Counted from the first letter of the stretch, positions 24,158-35,337 are shown. The stretch is 64,000 nucleotides of DNA from Thysanoteuthis rhombus (GCA_963457665.1 OY735220.1:34419969-34483968); one strand, 5' to 3'. Translations and numbers: made by a program. Notes: generated by a model not told the origin, from the sequence alone.

Positions 24158-24515
24158 AGATGAGTGGTTCTCAAACTGTGAGTCATGGCACAAAGAGTTA
24201 TGTAAATTTTTCCAAATGAGCATACATTTCGAGCCTTGAATATTTCCAGTATGAGTATTACGTCTATCCTAGCTATGTCACAGATTTTCGATTTTAGTGC
24301 CGTTATAAGATTAAGTGAGATCACGATCTTAACGACAGATGAATGGAAAAGAAAAGGTGAAGAGTACAGACATCAGTGGGCCATAATAGAAGTTTCATTC
24401 ATTAACTGAAATGTTTTTGTTTAATTCATTTCATTTTTATAGTTTGAGTGTCGCATAAGTCAAGTATGTTTCTTGATGTACCGTCATACAATAAAGTTTG
24501 GAGACCACCGATTTA
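24158..24515 (+). mobile_element. hAT-type MITE, family I copy 1
   Basis: Starts gagtggttctcaaactgtga and ends agtttggagaccaccgattt, an inverted pair like hAT (Charlie-type) termini. Internal blocks tcgagccttgaatatttcca, gtgagatcacgatctt and cgacagatgaatgg match the copy at 54628-54960. No transposase. Confidence 0.65.
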
Positions 24516-24724
24516 GAGAGTGGAATGGAAAAAAAAACTTTAGCACAAACAGTGAATAAGAGAAGAACCATCCAAGAGAAATTGATAATATCCAGAACTT
24601 GTTGAGGTGAAAAGCTGGCCTCTAAGAGACACTCCCAATGGAGTATGACAGCTGGTGACAAAGCCCAGACTTCTGTTGTATGTGTTAACTCAATGATTCT
24701 TGCAACCCAGAGGGGTTTTCTTTA

Positions 24725-24940
24725 TGGCCATCCCCCTAGCAGGATACAAGTCCATCAAAGGGATACCTCCACCCTAATCACAGTTTAGAATGTACACAAT
24801 TAGCTCCTGAGTGCACAGGGAATCTTTGTCCTAGTGAGGAGTTTTTCACACTCTTGGCTCATACCGGGAATTGAATATTTCTGCGTGTGAGGCAGACATT
24901 CAAACCATTATACAGTAATTCCAATTCAATACGTAGCAAA
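24725..24940 (-). mobile_element. tRNA-derived SINE, family S copy 1
   Basis: On the minus strand the head reads atggtttgaatgtctgcc, tcacacgcagaaat, then attcaattcccggt, an A box, anticodon-like arm and box B. The body follows with ctgtgcactcaggagctaat and ggtggaggtatccc. The second copy at 52285-52470 matches head and body in the same order. Confidence 0.7.
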
Positions 24941-24944
24941 TCCC

Positions 24945-25335
24945 GGAGGATTAGTGGTAAATCTGAAGTTACTTTCATAATCAAAATTTTGACAATTTTA
25001 CATCCTGTTTACTAATGCCATAGCACAATTACCACCAGCAAAAAAGACAACCAGCTTGCAAGCCATTTATCTATTAAGACTCGAGTAAAAACTGGTTATA
25101 CAACCTAGAAAAAGGTGTAAGCTTTTAGCAAATACAAAACAACTCTTGTGACCCAACATCTAGTGCGACTTGTTCAGGCACAAAAGAAAAAAAGCCATGT
25201 AATTAATGAAAAGATTTTTCAGACCAAGGAAAAAAAAAAACTTTACAAAGATGAAAGTGTAAATAGCAAAATGTGTGGTGAGCCGAAGTGTACAGAATTC
25301 CATGGCCTTCCTCACGTGTACATTCAGATATGTAT
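24945..25335. other. No supported gene
   Basis: The 78-codon frame at 25148-25384 ends in the rep-J motif; its upstream part has no recognised domain. Confidence 0.4.
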
Positions 25336-25339
25336 ATTA

Positions 25340-25400
25340 CTGCTGAGGAAGACTGTAGAATGGATCAGCCAAAACATTGTGTGAACAGAAATTAAAAGAA
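25340..25400 (+). repeat. rep-J motif copy
   Basis: ctgaggaagactgtagaatg followed by gatcagccaaaacattgtg; it reads LLRKTVEWISQNIV in one frame, the same reading as the 5.2 kb copy. Confidence 0.6.
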
Positions 25401-25484
25401 AAATGAGTACGATTGCCTGTATAACTTTTTGAATGAATGAAACTTATCGGTTAAAGATTTTTGTTTATGAACAGATCAAATAGG

Positions 25485-25745
25485 TCTGGTTAGTCACTTA
25501 ATAGAAACCATCATATGATAAACATCTTTTGGTGGTATGCTATGTTAGGGCGTGATCAATTATGAAATTTGGAAAGAAGAGATCAATGAATGAATTACTT
25601 AATTGCCTTTCGTTGGGCAGTGATCACGAAGAACGTCTGAATTAAAAAAACAAAAAGAAAACAAGCATGAATACTGGCAGAAACCGGGGATCAATTTAGC
25701 ATGAACTTACAATGCAAACTGACCCCCACTAAAACCCCTCAGTAT
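25485..25745 (-). repeat. rep-B copy 4, antisense, truncated
   Basis: Starts aggtctggttagtcactt and runs through aactaccattatatgat-type and ccgttgggcagtgatcac-type blocks to the cccccactaaaacccctcag block, then stops. The outer tRNA-proximal half (the aaattttcagccc side) is missing. It faces copy 5 with about 65 bp between them. Confidence 0.75.
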
Positions 25746-25811
25746 GTATGTATGTATTTATGTATATATGTACGAGTGTACTTTTTTTTGTTAAAAAAAA
25801 AAACATCAAAC

Positions 25812-25933
25812 AAAACTGTCAACTTCGGTTTCTTCAGTTTTTAGGTTGGCCTGGCTAACTATTTATGTATCACATGAACAGGCCGTACCAAATACCTAAG
25901 CATTTACACTTTATTATGTCTAGAAGAAACTTC

Positions 25934-25965
<32 letters not shown>

Positions 25966-26225
25966 CCTCTTCAATAAGTTTTTAGGGGGGAGGGGTTCAA
26001 TTCGGAGTTTAGCTAAATTAGCTTTTCATTTTGTGTTTGTTAGTGTTCACTCTTGCTTTTTGAAAAATTTAGACTACCCAACAAAAGGCAAGGAGAAAAA
26101 CTAATTAGCACTCGTTTCCCCCCCACTACAATTAATTTTCATTGATCACCCCCAACATGGCACGCTGACCAAAAGTCGTTGGTCATGTGACAGTTCCTCT
26201 TGAGTGGCTAACCAGACCTGTTTGT
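25812..26225 (+). repeat. rep-B copy 5
   Basis: Near-complete plus-strand copy from caaaactgtcaacttcggtt to gagtggctaaccagacctg, with a 21-A tract inside (25934-25955). With copy 4 it makes an inverted pair. Confidence 0.8.
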
Positions 26226-26229
26226 TAGT

Positions 26230-26570
26230 TTTGTATGTTTATTTTTCCCCTTTTGAAGAGCTACTTAACATAGAAGTGAAGCTTATATTTCAATAGGCAA
26301 TTTTGTGATCTTTATCATCAGACGCTCAACTGTTGTATGCAGAAGAATTCAAGTACTATTCCTAATGAATAACAGACTTAAGAAATTTACTTCAAGTTCA
26401 TTAAGGTCAATCAACTGAAGCACCCGAATAAGTGTCATCTCTTCGGAAATAACTTGAGGACAAAAAAAAAAAAAAAAGGAAAAAAAAAAGAAAAAGGGAA
26501 AAAAAAAGAAAAAAAAAGAAATCAGTTTTAGTATTCCTAATGAAAAACACTTCGGACAATTCTGATTTGG
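26230..26570. other. A-rich low-complexity stretch
   Basis: An A-rich run with G interruptions at 26461-26520; the overlapping frames rich in Phe are artefacts of it. Confidence 0.6.
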
Positions 26571-26574
26571 AAGC

Positions 26575-26890
26575 AAATCTTTTGACTAGCAATATGCAAA
26601 TGTCTTCTGTCCTGCTAAGGGATGCAATTGATGGAGTAAAGAATTTCATTCAGGTTCTGATGACATAAGAATGCTGAATTTAAAGAAAAACAAAAAATAA
26701 AAGAAATCTGTTTGTGGTCAATAGTATGCTATCCTACAAACTCACTCAACGCAAATCACTATTGTTCAGGTAATAAATAAAATATGTGTACCCATATATT
26801 TCATATATGCAGTCATTTCTCTAATAGCACAGGTAGATTATTACTTAAAATAATATACACATTTATACAAAGTGCCCTTTCTTGGGAACC
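26575..26890 (+). repeat. rep-G internal fragment
   Basis: atatgcaaatgtcttctgtc, taagggatgcaattgatg and tttcatatatgcagtcattt match the interior of the rep-G element at 58.8-59.3 kb. No termini are present. Confidence 0.55.
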
Positions 26891-26894
26891 TCAA

Positions 26895-27091
26895 TACTAC
26901 GTGCCCAACTGAAAACCTGTTTAATATTTGCAGTAAGAATATAAGGCCAGATAAAGAGGAGTATCAACATAAGGTCCATATTTGAAGAAAATGCAACAAG
27001 TCAAAGTTACTTACATAAAACAAGGCAGGAGCTGCAGTTTTGAAACAAGTTTTTATTTTTGATTTAAAAGTTGCTAATATCTGAATGTTTC

Positions 27092-27129
<38 letters not shown>

Positions 27130-28600
27130 ATCTTCCCCATAACTTGCATAAATGAATATCCAGAGTCAGGACATATACCATGATTAATTATCTAAAAATT
27201 AGGAAGATTTATCTGGGGGGGGGGGAGTTTTTTTTGAAAAAGCAAGAAGAAAACGTTTTTGGATGGCGTTTATTGGTATACTCATCCAGATTTTCAGGGA
27301 TGTTGCCCCCAAAAATCGGACCAGGAGCACCTGGAGACAAACAGAAAAGTAAAGAATCTGTAGTCCACTTGACTGAGCTATGGTGATTATATACAAATAT
27401 ATTCTTCAAAAGAAAAAAAAATAAATAAAAAAAAAAAAAGTTCAGACCCATTACTGGGTCAAAGGTTCATAACAGTTGAATGAATAGATAAAGAGAAAAT
27501 GAAAAAATATTGGTGACAATGAAATTATTAATATTTGAAACTCAAATATAATCTCATGACCCTTGTCATCAATATTTAGTTAGACCTCCAAGTCAAAACA
27601 GTAATAGCAGCCACAGTATATATGAGAGAGAGAGAGAGAATTCAGGTGCATACTGTACAAGCATGTTGCACACATCTATGCCTTTGAAACAGACATAAGA
27701 AAATTATTTATGTTTCCATTTATGCAAGACAAGGGTGTCGCTGCTATATATTTGTACATGATATATGTCAGTAGGTCATGGGATAATCAAATAAAATTAA
27801 ATTGGTTCATATTTGAAAGAGTTTGAAGAATCTTCAGATATACTAGCTGTTTATGTTACCTGTAATACCAGCCAAATAACTTGAAAAGGATTAATTCAAC
27901 TATAACAAATTCTGACAGGAGGACCCCGCCTTAGATGTGTGAGTGTGTGTGCATACCACTACCTCCTGGTTCTACTACTCCCTGCATCCATTTAATTTTT
28001 TGTGAAATGGGCAGGGAGGAACAAAAATAAAAAAAAATGAAATAAAATAATTGCATCATAATTATATGATAAATACACATTGTAACTGGGGCTCCTGCCC
28101 TGTTACATAAATAACTTTATTGGCAAGTTGCACATTCTTCTTACTCTTTAACAGGCCTTTCATTTTTGCCGCAATGATAAGTTTTCAAACTCTTTTGTCC
28201 AGGGACTTGAGTATTGAAGATCTCCGAAAAAGGATGCTTTCGATAAATAAATATTATTATCATTGTTATTGCATTTCCAACAGTAAGAACAAAAATTGAT
28301 ATTAAATTCTGTAATTTGAAAAAATTTTTTTTTTTACTCAAGATTTGTTGTAGAAAGTTTGTTTCTCAATTTATACATTGCAAATCGGGGAGAAATGGAT
28401 TGTCAGTGGTCAGGTAGAAGTGCAAACATTACTGACAGTTTAGGGCTATAATATGAATGATGCACGAAAAGTACAAAATACTGACGTGGACAGAAGTTAT
28501 TGAAGAATAGTTAGGTTTTATCAACATCATTTTCACAGATCATTTAGAGTTGACATCAAAAGAAAATGAAGGCTTGTAAACGCTTGATTCAAGACCAAGA
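26895..28600. other. Non-coding; (AT)n and unassigned GC-richer block
   Basis: (AT)n at 27093-27125. Around 27250-27390 the minus strand has atagctcagtcaagtgga, resembling a tRNA-like A box, with no clear box B. Nothing else is supported. Confidence 0.4.
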
Positions 28601-28611
28601 GGCACCTGCCA

Positions 28612-28685
28612 CAGAGCGGTCCTTAGCAAGTTAGTATCGCAGGCCAATGTTAGTGAGTTAGATACTCACTGGGCAATCTATCGAA
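28612..28685 (+). tRNA. tRNA-like sequence (SINE head)
   Basis: ggtccttagcaagttagtat resembles an A-box D arm, and gtgagttagatactcac is a perfect 5-bp stem with a 7-nt loop at the box-B position. The loop TTAGATA departs from the invariant TTC, so this is a relic and not a working tRNA. Confidence 0.4.
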
Positions 28686-28729
28686 ATTACATACAGATGG
28701 CATAAGACAAAGCAAAGTAAGAATTTGCG

Positions 28730-29310
28730 GGGTGTAAAAAATGCTTCCAGAAGAATAAATGAACATGGACAAAAACCATAAGTTCAACGATGTGTCCACC
28801 ATCTTTACATCTATATCTGTCTATGTAACTGTATCAATTATGAGCGAGAGGGAGAGAGCGAGAGGGAGAGAGCGAGAATAGAGCTTTTTAAATCATAAAG
28901 TCCTATGTCCTTGGCCGTTTACTTTTCTCAGCAACTAAAGAGGAAAAGAATGGTACCATCGATTGACCTGAAGGTCAGACTGATTTCAAATCAATCTAAC
29001 TTGAAACAGTTTAAAAAGTCATAAGTCTTTCCTCACTCTGAAGAAGGGAGAAGAGGGGGGAGGACAAGGAGACAAGGAGCCATGTGTGAACAAGTTGCCC
29101 AAGAAAAAAGTTTTTTTCAAAGGGATTCTAAACAAAGTAGTAATAGCATTGCTAGTTGTAGGAGTAGAGGTAGGAGGAGGGAGAGGAATTTGAGGATGGC
29201 TCATCTGAAGGTCTGGACCAAGTTTCATATCAACCCAACATGATACAGCTGAGAAAATGGATATTGAACATATTAAGGATCAACAGACTAACCGAAAAGT
29301 CTTTTAGAGT
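28730..29310 (+). repeat. rep-C copy
   Basis: Contains gatggctcatctgaaggtct, ggaccaagtttcatatcaac and acagctgagaaaatgg, matching 10.75-10.81 kb. A two-unit purine repeat (unit gagcgagagggagaga) lies at 28842-28877. Confidence 0.6.
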
Positions 29311-29450
29311 TGTGTGAATGCATCTAAAAAACAAACATTAATTGCCTCACCAAACATCTTCAACATATCATTTACAAGATTTTATTCAAAATCATGAACG
29401 TACACGCAGTGTTGACAACCCTAACCTAAAGTTACAGACTTGTGTATGCC

Positions 29451-29601
29451 GTATTTACCCGAGTACAATGCGATCTCAAATATAATGGGACTCACTTTTT
29501 TTTTCCTCATTTTTCCTTTACACACTTGATTACATTGCTAACCTCCAATCTTGACGGATTTTTTATACTAAATTTCTTGCATTATACACGAGTGAATACA
29601 G
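29451..29601 (+). mobile_element. rep-G MITE, short copy
   Basis: Left end gtatttacccgagtacaatg and right end gcattatacacgagtgaata are inverted repeats. About 150 bp with no coding. It opens the duplicated block that recurs at 31.4 kb. Confidence 0.65.
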
Positions 29602-29689
29602 TAATTCATGCTTCAAAAAGCACTTCTTTAATTCTGCCATCTGTGAAAATAGAACCTAGGAGAGAAAATAAGATTTGTTAAGCAAGTGG

Positions 29690-30035
29690 TTATATGAGTT
29701 TCTTCAATTTTTTAAGTAGGTTTGGCTGGATGGCTAACTATGTACATATCATGCATGCAGGCTGAATCAATTGCTCCTAATTATGTCTAGAAAAAAAAAA
29801 AAAAAAAAAAGAACAAAAAAAAATTTTTAAATTTCCCCATCCCACAAGGTTTGAGTAGGGGTTAAATTTAAAATGAGTTTGTGCTAAATTGGCTCCTTAC
29901 TTCATATCCAGCAGTGATGGCAGTTTTTTTCAGTGATCGGTGCCCAACAAAAGTAGTAACTTTTCCATTGATCACCCCTTTTTGCCAAAAGATGTTGGTC
30001 AAGAGAGTTTCTATTGAATGACTCACCAGTTCTGT
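29690..30035 (+). repeat. rep-B copy 6
   Basis: Plus-strand copy from gagtttcttcaattttttaag to the tgaatgactcaccagttctg end, inside duplicated block 1. A poly-A tract at 29790-29810 sits where other copies have A-rich sequence. Confidence 0.75.
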
Positions 30036-30336
30036 ATACGTCACTTTTTTCCCTACATTCTAGAATAAAGTGATATTTTGTCAGTTATTTGTTAATTGAT
30101 GTTTTTATTGTGAGACTAAACTGCACACAGAAGCTAATTGCCATAATTGTAAATTTGATAATTCAGTTTCATATTTGCATATCTATATGTATATACATAT
30201 ATTCACACGAAATTTTGCGTGCAAAAATGAAGCACATATTTGTACTCGTGTTATGCCTCCATGGAAATTATAAATTTCAGAAGTTTTTTCATTGTATAGA
30301 ACTTTTTTGCTGGAATGTTACATATGCTTATTATTT

Positions 30337-31131
30337 TGAACAACTGTAGCCATCAAAGATGATGAATAGTTTTATCTTTCTCCACAAATTGAGAACCATG
30401 CAACGTGCACACGAAAGAATTATGCTGGGCCTCACAAGGAGAGACCACAAGACAGCACAGTATATCTGGGAAAAGACAGGAGTCAGGGAATCCATTAAAA
30501 AGCTCAAATGGCAGTGGGCTGGCCATGTTGCACGAATGCCTACAACCGATAGACATTGCAAGTCATGACATGGATCCCCCGAGATCACATGCGGAACCGA
30601 GGCCGGCAACATATTAGATGGAGAGGCAAGCTAGACAAATTCAGAAAGTACTGGCTCCGCGACACCCATGATAGAGAAATGTGGCAAATCCTGGGAAAGG
30701 TCTATGTCCAACGACGGATGATGAAAGACTGATGATGATGATAATGATGTGTGTTCCAGCATTCCTGGCTGTACTGTTTTGTCTATAGACTTGAAAATTG
30801 GCACCAGTACTCCACTAGGCTCCTAAATTGATTTTGTTTTTGAAGAAAAAAAGACTTAATGGGGGAGGCAGGGGGGGGCCTATTCTGATGGGCTTAAAAG
30901 AAAAAAAAAAAATCATCTAGAAGCATCCAGATTCTACAGAATCTAAATTAAAAGAAAAAAAATCCTATTTTAGATATTTTCCAGTGGAAAGCACCAGTAA
31001 TGTCATAATTGAAATTTATTCTGACCATATTTATTCTTCGATGGAATTTTTATTTTTTTAATTTTTTTTATTTAAAAAATTTTTTTTTTCTTGACTTCAA
31101 ATTTTGACCCTATGTTTGTCCAATATTTGAC
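30337..31131 (+). mobile_element. TIR-A element, copy 3, interrupted by RTE
   Basis: Left end ttgaacaactgtagccatca (30337) and right end ccctatgtttgtccaatatt (about 31130). After the left ~30 bp the element is interrupted by an RTE fragment and resumes at tgtgttccagcattcctggc (about 30749), exactly where intact copies continue with tgtgttccag or its complement. The landmark tagatattttccagtggaaa is present. Confidence 0.75.
30375..30748 (+). pseudogene. RTE-type retrotransposon C-terminal fragment, copy 3
   Basis: The best preserved of the short RTE fragments. Reading frames give MQRAHERIMLGLTRRDHKTA, then KLKWQWAGHVARMPTTDR, then WIPRDHMRNRGRQ, FRKYWLRDTHDREMWQILGK and VYVQRRM, ending in the tail gatgatgatgataatgatg. 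5'-truncated, as usual for target-primed insertion, and nested in TIR-A, so it is younger than that TIR-A copy. Confidence 0.88.
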
Positions 31132-31565
31132 TGATGGTGTTTTTTCTTCCAATATAGTAATAGTTTTTGACGTTTGTCTCCATATTGAAGGTTCAAGTTT
31201 TGGGACCATTTTCATTGCCTTTATGTTTTATAGTTCTGTAATATCCTTTTTGAGGTGTGGAAATTAAATAGGTTTGTTTTTACTAATGACATTTTAGGGA
31301 GAGGGGAAATCAGCAGAAGAATACCCTTTAGGTAAGTCTATGCTCCCCTTACAGTGCATGTGTTATCAATATATGGTTTCTTAATTAACAATGTTTTTTT
31401 CTTTATATAATGCTAACCCCCAATTTGACCTCGATTTCTTATATTAAATTTCTTGCATTATACATGAGTGAATACAATAATTCATGCTTCAAAAAGCACT
31501 TCCAATCTGCCATCTGTAAAAATAATATAAGCTGGGAGAGAAAATAAGATTTGTTGAACAAGTGG

Positions 31566-31607
31566 TTACAAGTTTTCATTGTCAATGTTGACAATGAAAA
31601 CTTGTAA
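31566..31607. repeat. Perfect 42-bp palindrome
   Basis: Arms ttacaagttttcattgtcaa and ttgacaatgaaaacttgtaa are exact reverse complements with a 2-nt centre (tg). It lies at the junction between the linker and rep-B in duplicated block 2; block 1 has no palindrome at the matching place. Confidence 0.97.
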
Positions 31608-31993
31608 GGTTTCTTCAGGTTTCAAGTTGGTCTGGCTGTCTTTCTGGATAAATAAGTATGTATCACATTCATACAGACCACACTAATTGTGCTAGAGGGC
31701 TGAAAATTCAAACATTTACTCCTTATTATGTCTTGAAAAAATTTTCGTTGGTTTGTCTTTGAATTCTCTCCATGATAGGTCTTTAGTGGGGGTTCAATTT
31801 ACATGGTAAGATAATGCTAAATTGGTCCCTTTATATTTGTCCAGCTGTGCTAACGCTTGTTTTCTGATATTTCAGACTTTATAAACGATCATTGGCACCG
31901 CTCAACAAAAGGTGAGAGAAGATCACCCTTTTTGATTTTTTTCCCCTCCAGTCATACATCAATTTCTATTGACTGACTAACCAAACCTGTAGG
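31600..31993 (+). repeat. rep-B copy 7
   Basis: Plus-strand copy from aaggtttcttcaggtttcaa to gactgactaaccaaacctg, within duplicated block 2. Contains agagggctgaaaattcaaac. Confidence 0.8.
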
Positions 31994-32154
31994 TTTTTTA
32001 AATTTTTTCCACATTCTCACATAAGGTTATATCTTGTTAGCTACACATTAATTAATGCTTTTATTGTAAAGCTTTGTATCACATACAGAGGCTAATTACC
32101 TTTATTGTAAATTTGATAACTCTTTAATTTGCACTGGGAAAAAATCTTTTGGGT

Positions 32155-32225
32155 GTACCGATTGTATACCTGGAACAAGCTGTGGAATGAACGAGCCAAA
32201 ATCTAACAAAAGAAAGTAGTTCAAT
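32155..32225 (+). repeat. rep-J motif copy
   Basis: tatacctggaacaagctgtg, gaatgaacgagccaaaatct and a trailing taacaaaagaaag form a diverged member of the six-copy motif. Confidence 0.45.
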
Positions 32226-32229
32226 AGTC

Positions 32230-33876
32230 TAAACAAATCGTGGAAGCATTATCATTTTGTCATAATTATTCCCAACTGTTTGGCCTACCTCCAGCCTCCC
32301 TCAGTACATGTCACACTTGGTAATCTTGACCGGTTTGCTGCCAAGTATATTTTCTAACAAAACTCCTGCGTCAAGTTCTCCTCATAAAAAAATTGATGGA
32401 GATAAAAGGTCTTCATTGCTTGTTTAAAACAGATTTATTTTCATACAAATCAACAAATGTGCATAACAATCTTCTATCATAGAAATCAAATGGCTCTGTT
32501 TATCATTGCATCCCGCAAACCCTTCTTAAAACATGGATAGCCAACTGAAATGAGTTCATTAATTGATTTTTTTTTTTTGTAAAATTCTTTGAAAATTTAA
32601 ATTTGAACCTTTGTTTGGGGCTAAATATCATTTTTGTACAAATGCTTACCAAAGCACACTTCGCAGGGCAGGTTTTCAAGCACAAATAAATCAGTATATA
32701 TAGATAATTTTTATATTCAAAATATTCTCTCTTCCTCCTCTCTGTTGTAATTATGATGAAATATTTTATGAGTTTGTGCTTGCATGTCCTTGCATGTGCT
32801 GATGGCCCCATTATAAAGAAAAAAGTATCCTAAATTCAATCTTTTTCCCTTCATAAAATACTGTATGTTAGTTATAAGGGCAATGTGGTTATAATGATAA
32901 TAATGAGAAAAATGAGAAAAGGCTTGGCAGTTGGGTAATAATTCTTCTATTTTCAGGCATCTTATAGCAGACAGTAGAGATTGGCAGTTTTACACTGGAG
33001 TTCAGGACAGAATTTAAAACTGCTGTTTCGGCCTTTAATGAATGACATATTTATTTATTCATTTATAGCATCATTAGAAAGAAAAAAAAAAAAAAGATGA
33101 TGTGCTCCATAAAAGTACCAGTAACGTCAAGACATTTAAATGTTATTTTTGTATCCATACTGGGGACATTGTTTGAAGAAGGATCAACCCCCCTCAAAAC
33201 TAGCGGCTCACCTACAGATGCTTCATGGAACCTTGGTTAAGAAATTGCTGATCTATATACAAGACCACCTAATATTTAGTTCATTCATATTTGCTCTGTA
33301 CGTTTCACATTTTGTAACAATACAATACACTTTTTAAAGGGGTTTTGCCATGAGAAAGTTTAGCACCAACACAAGTTATCTTGTCTATGGTATTAGACTG
33401 ATGACTTGCTAGGATGAGTTATCTCATCTGTGGCAGTGAACAGGTTAAAGTTATTTTTTTTTTTTGACTTTTCGCCATGCTAGAAATTGAAGTTCCCACG
33501 GAATTTTTAAAGGGTCAGTCCTAGCACTTATAAGACCCCAAACAGAATTTGATTTGAGTATCCTCGCCACATCTTGATGGTTCTACGGTGGCCACCAGGT
33601 CCTGAGCAGCCACTTGGTTTGCTTTTGCATCAAGCCAGCTCTGAATTGTTTTCATGTATACTTTCAACTGCTTTCAGATTGTAGGGCAGGCAAAATGAAC
33701 AATCAGTAACCATACAAAAGGCTGGTCTACATCCACAGATGATGTGTATACAGAGGGATTGAGAAAAAAAATAGAAAGTAAGAGAAAGAAAACAGACTAT
33801 ACAGTACATCTCAGAATAGAAATATTAGACAATACAGTGTTTATAACTAATGTATACACTTCATATATACATACAT

Positions 33877-33880
<4 letters not shown>
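32230..33880. other. Non-coding, no supported feature
   Basis: About 1.6 kb AT-rich. A 102-codon minus-strand frame at 32503-32811 has no recognised domain. Confidence 0.45.

Positions 33881-33924
<44 letters not shown>
33881..33924. repeat. (AT)n microsatellite
   Basis: Uninterrupted AT repeat of 22 units, preceded by atacatacacat. Confidence 0.95.
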
Positions 33925-33926
<2 letters not shown>

Positions 33927-34450
33927 CTTTCGATTGCCAATGAAATACATCATATTTTCGAGGATATCTTTTAGTTTTGTTTTTGTTGCAATGATTATTT
34001 TTGTTTTGGAGGTTTTAACAGGGATTAACTTGGATAATCAATTGAAAACAAATAGTTTCATTGCAGAAACAGATGCTGCCAAAAACTATATGTCACAGGT
34101 TTTGAACAGTTTTCTCTTTCTCTTTTTTATTCTATTCATTGAAGAGTTCCACAGCAGTTTCAAGCGGTTCATGACATTTTAGAGTTAAAAAGAGACAAGT
34201 CTGCTGGCATTTCTATATTTGGGTGTAGGCAACTGAAGATTGAATACAGGTGGTCTCTTGAAACAACCATTTCAATTTGAACAGCTGCATGGATTTCAAA
34301 TCTTACAGACAGATTACTCAAGGGAGTTCGTGTAATGTTGGTGTAAGAAAGTGAAAACGAAGACACCCACATTCCGGAAGTATTGGGAGAATCTCTTCAA
34401 GCCATGTCATCTCAAATCCAGTACATTAAAACTCTGAGGAGAGTGCATAA
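33925..34450. other. No supported feature
   Basis: The frame at 33850-34182 begins in the microsatellite, has no recognised domain and is not called a gene. Confidence 0.4.
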
Positions 34451-34530
34451 ATAATGGCTGGCTGCTGCAGAGTCAAACCACTTCTATTCCAACAGAAGAT
34501 GATTACTGAAACCTATGATATAAATATATA
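34450..34530 (+). repeat. Shared fragment, also at 12.2 kb
   Basis: ggctggctgctgcagagtca and gaagatgattactgaaac match 12205-12285. Confidence 0.5.
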
Positions 34531-34564
34531 TGTATATATGATGAATAAAATTGAAGATATATAG

Positions 34565-34625
34565 GACTCATCAGTTTGGCTCACGTGGTAAGAGAGCTGC
34601 TTGGACATGATTTCAAATCACAGTA
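34565..34625 (+). other. Possible tRNA-like fragment
   Basis: tttggctcacgtggtaagag resembles an A-box D arm and gatttcaaatcac a box B, but the two lie too close for a complete tRNA. Confidence 0.25.
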
Positions 34626-34722
34626 AGGAAATATCATTTCATGTATAGGTTTGGTTTAACATGACAGGATAGACAAACGATGAGTTTACTCCCCTAAATT
34701 TGGTGGGGATTGTTCTTGTTAC

Positions 34723-34742
34723 GGGGGGGGGGGGGGGGGGGG
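34723..34742 (+). repeat. Poly-G tract, 20 bp
   Basis: An uninterrupted run of 20 G. Confidence 0.95.
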
Positions 34743-34744
34743 AA

Positions 34745-35125
34745 TAAAGTCAACTACAACTTGGACTGGTGTCAGACCAAAAAAAAAAAAAAAAAAAATC
34801 TACAGTTTATTGGAATTATGGTTGAGGGGAATGATACTTTTGATACTTTGAAAAACTCAGGGACCTCTACTATAAAAAAAAGTAATGTTATTGGCATTTA
34901 GTTTAGACTATATTTTTGACAATTTTTGACCTTTAAATCATATTCGTTCTAAATGGATAACATTTATTCGAGTTCTAATACGTTGTACAAGTCTGCATAC
35001 AATGATTTTTCAATTACTGCGTGAGGGATGATGCTGTTTCTCTGCCACAAGATTAGCACAATTGCGGTCCCCTAAACATTAGGCAATTAGTAAGACCCAC
35101 TTCCAGCTTGCCAGGCATGCTGAAG
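34745..35125. other. No supported feature
   Basis: AT-rich with a poly-A at about 34780-34798. Confidence 0.4.
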
Positions 35126-35134
35126 TTTTGTTCT

Positions 35135-35254
35135 GGTTATAGCACCTGGTATTCCCCAATGGTCACCAATCTAGGTACTGACCAGGCTTGCCGTTGCTCA
35201 ACCTCAGTGATCTTATGAGAACTGCTGTATCTAACATGATTTGGCAGTAAATCC
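35135..35254 (-). rRNA. Degenerate 5S rRNA-like sequence
   Basis: Minus strand, about 120 bp, the normal length of 5S rRNA. Ordered matches: ccaaatcatgttagatac (5S 5' part), cagttctcataagatcactg (like the ...GTTCTCGTCCGATCACYG region), aggttgagcaacggcaagcc (the A-box region), tggtcagtacctagattggt (intermediate element and C box), gaccattggggaataccagg, and tgctataacc at the 3' end. Substitutions in all helices indicate a pseudogene or the head of a 5S-derived (SINE3-type) retroposon. There is no array of 5S genes here. Confidence 0.85.
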
Positions 35255-35337
35255 TCAGGGTGAGGTTCTTAAATCCTAGACCTAGACTTTAGGAAGTCTT
35301 AGGTATGACATGGTGGTACTTCGGACCAAGGCCTACC

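Larger units (their letters stand above)
29451..30170 (+). repeat. Duplicated block, copy 1
   Basis: rep-G end, a unique linker (cttcaaaaagcacttc, gagagaaaataagatttgtt), rep-B and a right flank (gctaattgccataattgtaa, atttgataa) recur in the same order and orientation at about 31400-32125. Because unique linker and flank are shared, this is a segmental duplication and not two independent insertions. Confidence 0.75.
31400..32125 (+). repeat. Duplicated block, copy 2
   Basis: Diverged direct copy of 29451-30170 at an offset of about 1.9 kb. The left end of rep-G is missing; its right end catgagtgaatac is at about 31470-31482. The linker, rep-B and right flank (aggctaattacctttattgt, atttgataactc) follow. 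Confidence 0.75.

Noticed and set aside
26349..26649. Phe-rich open frames
   Set aside because: Translation of an A-rich run in reverse; no real protein.
30331..30612. 93-codon minus-strand frame
   Set aside because: Antisense shadow of RTE copy 3.
33744..34182. 60-110-codon frames through an (AT)n tract
   Set aside because: Composed largely of Tyr-Ile from the microsatellite and AT-rich sequence.
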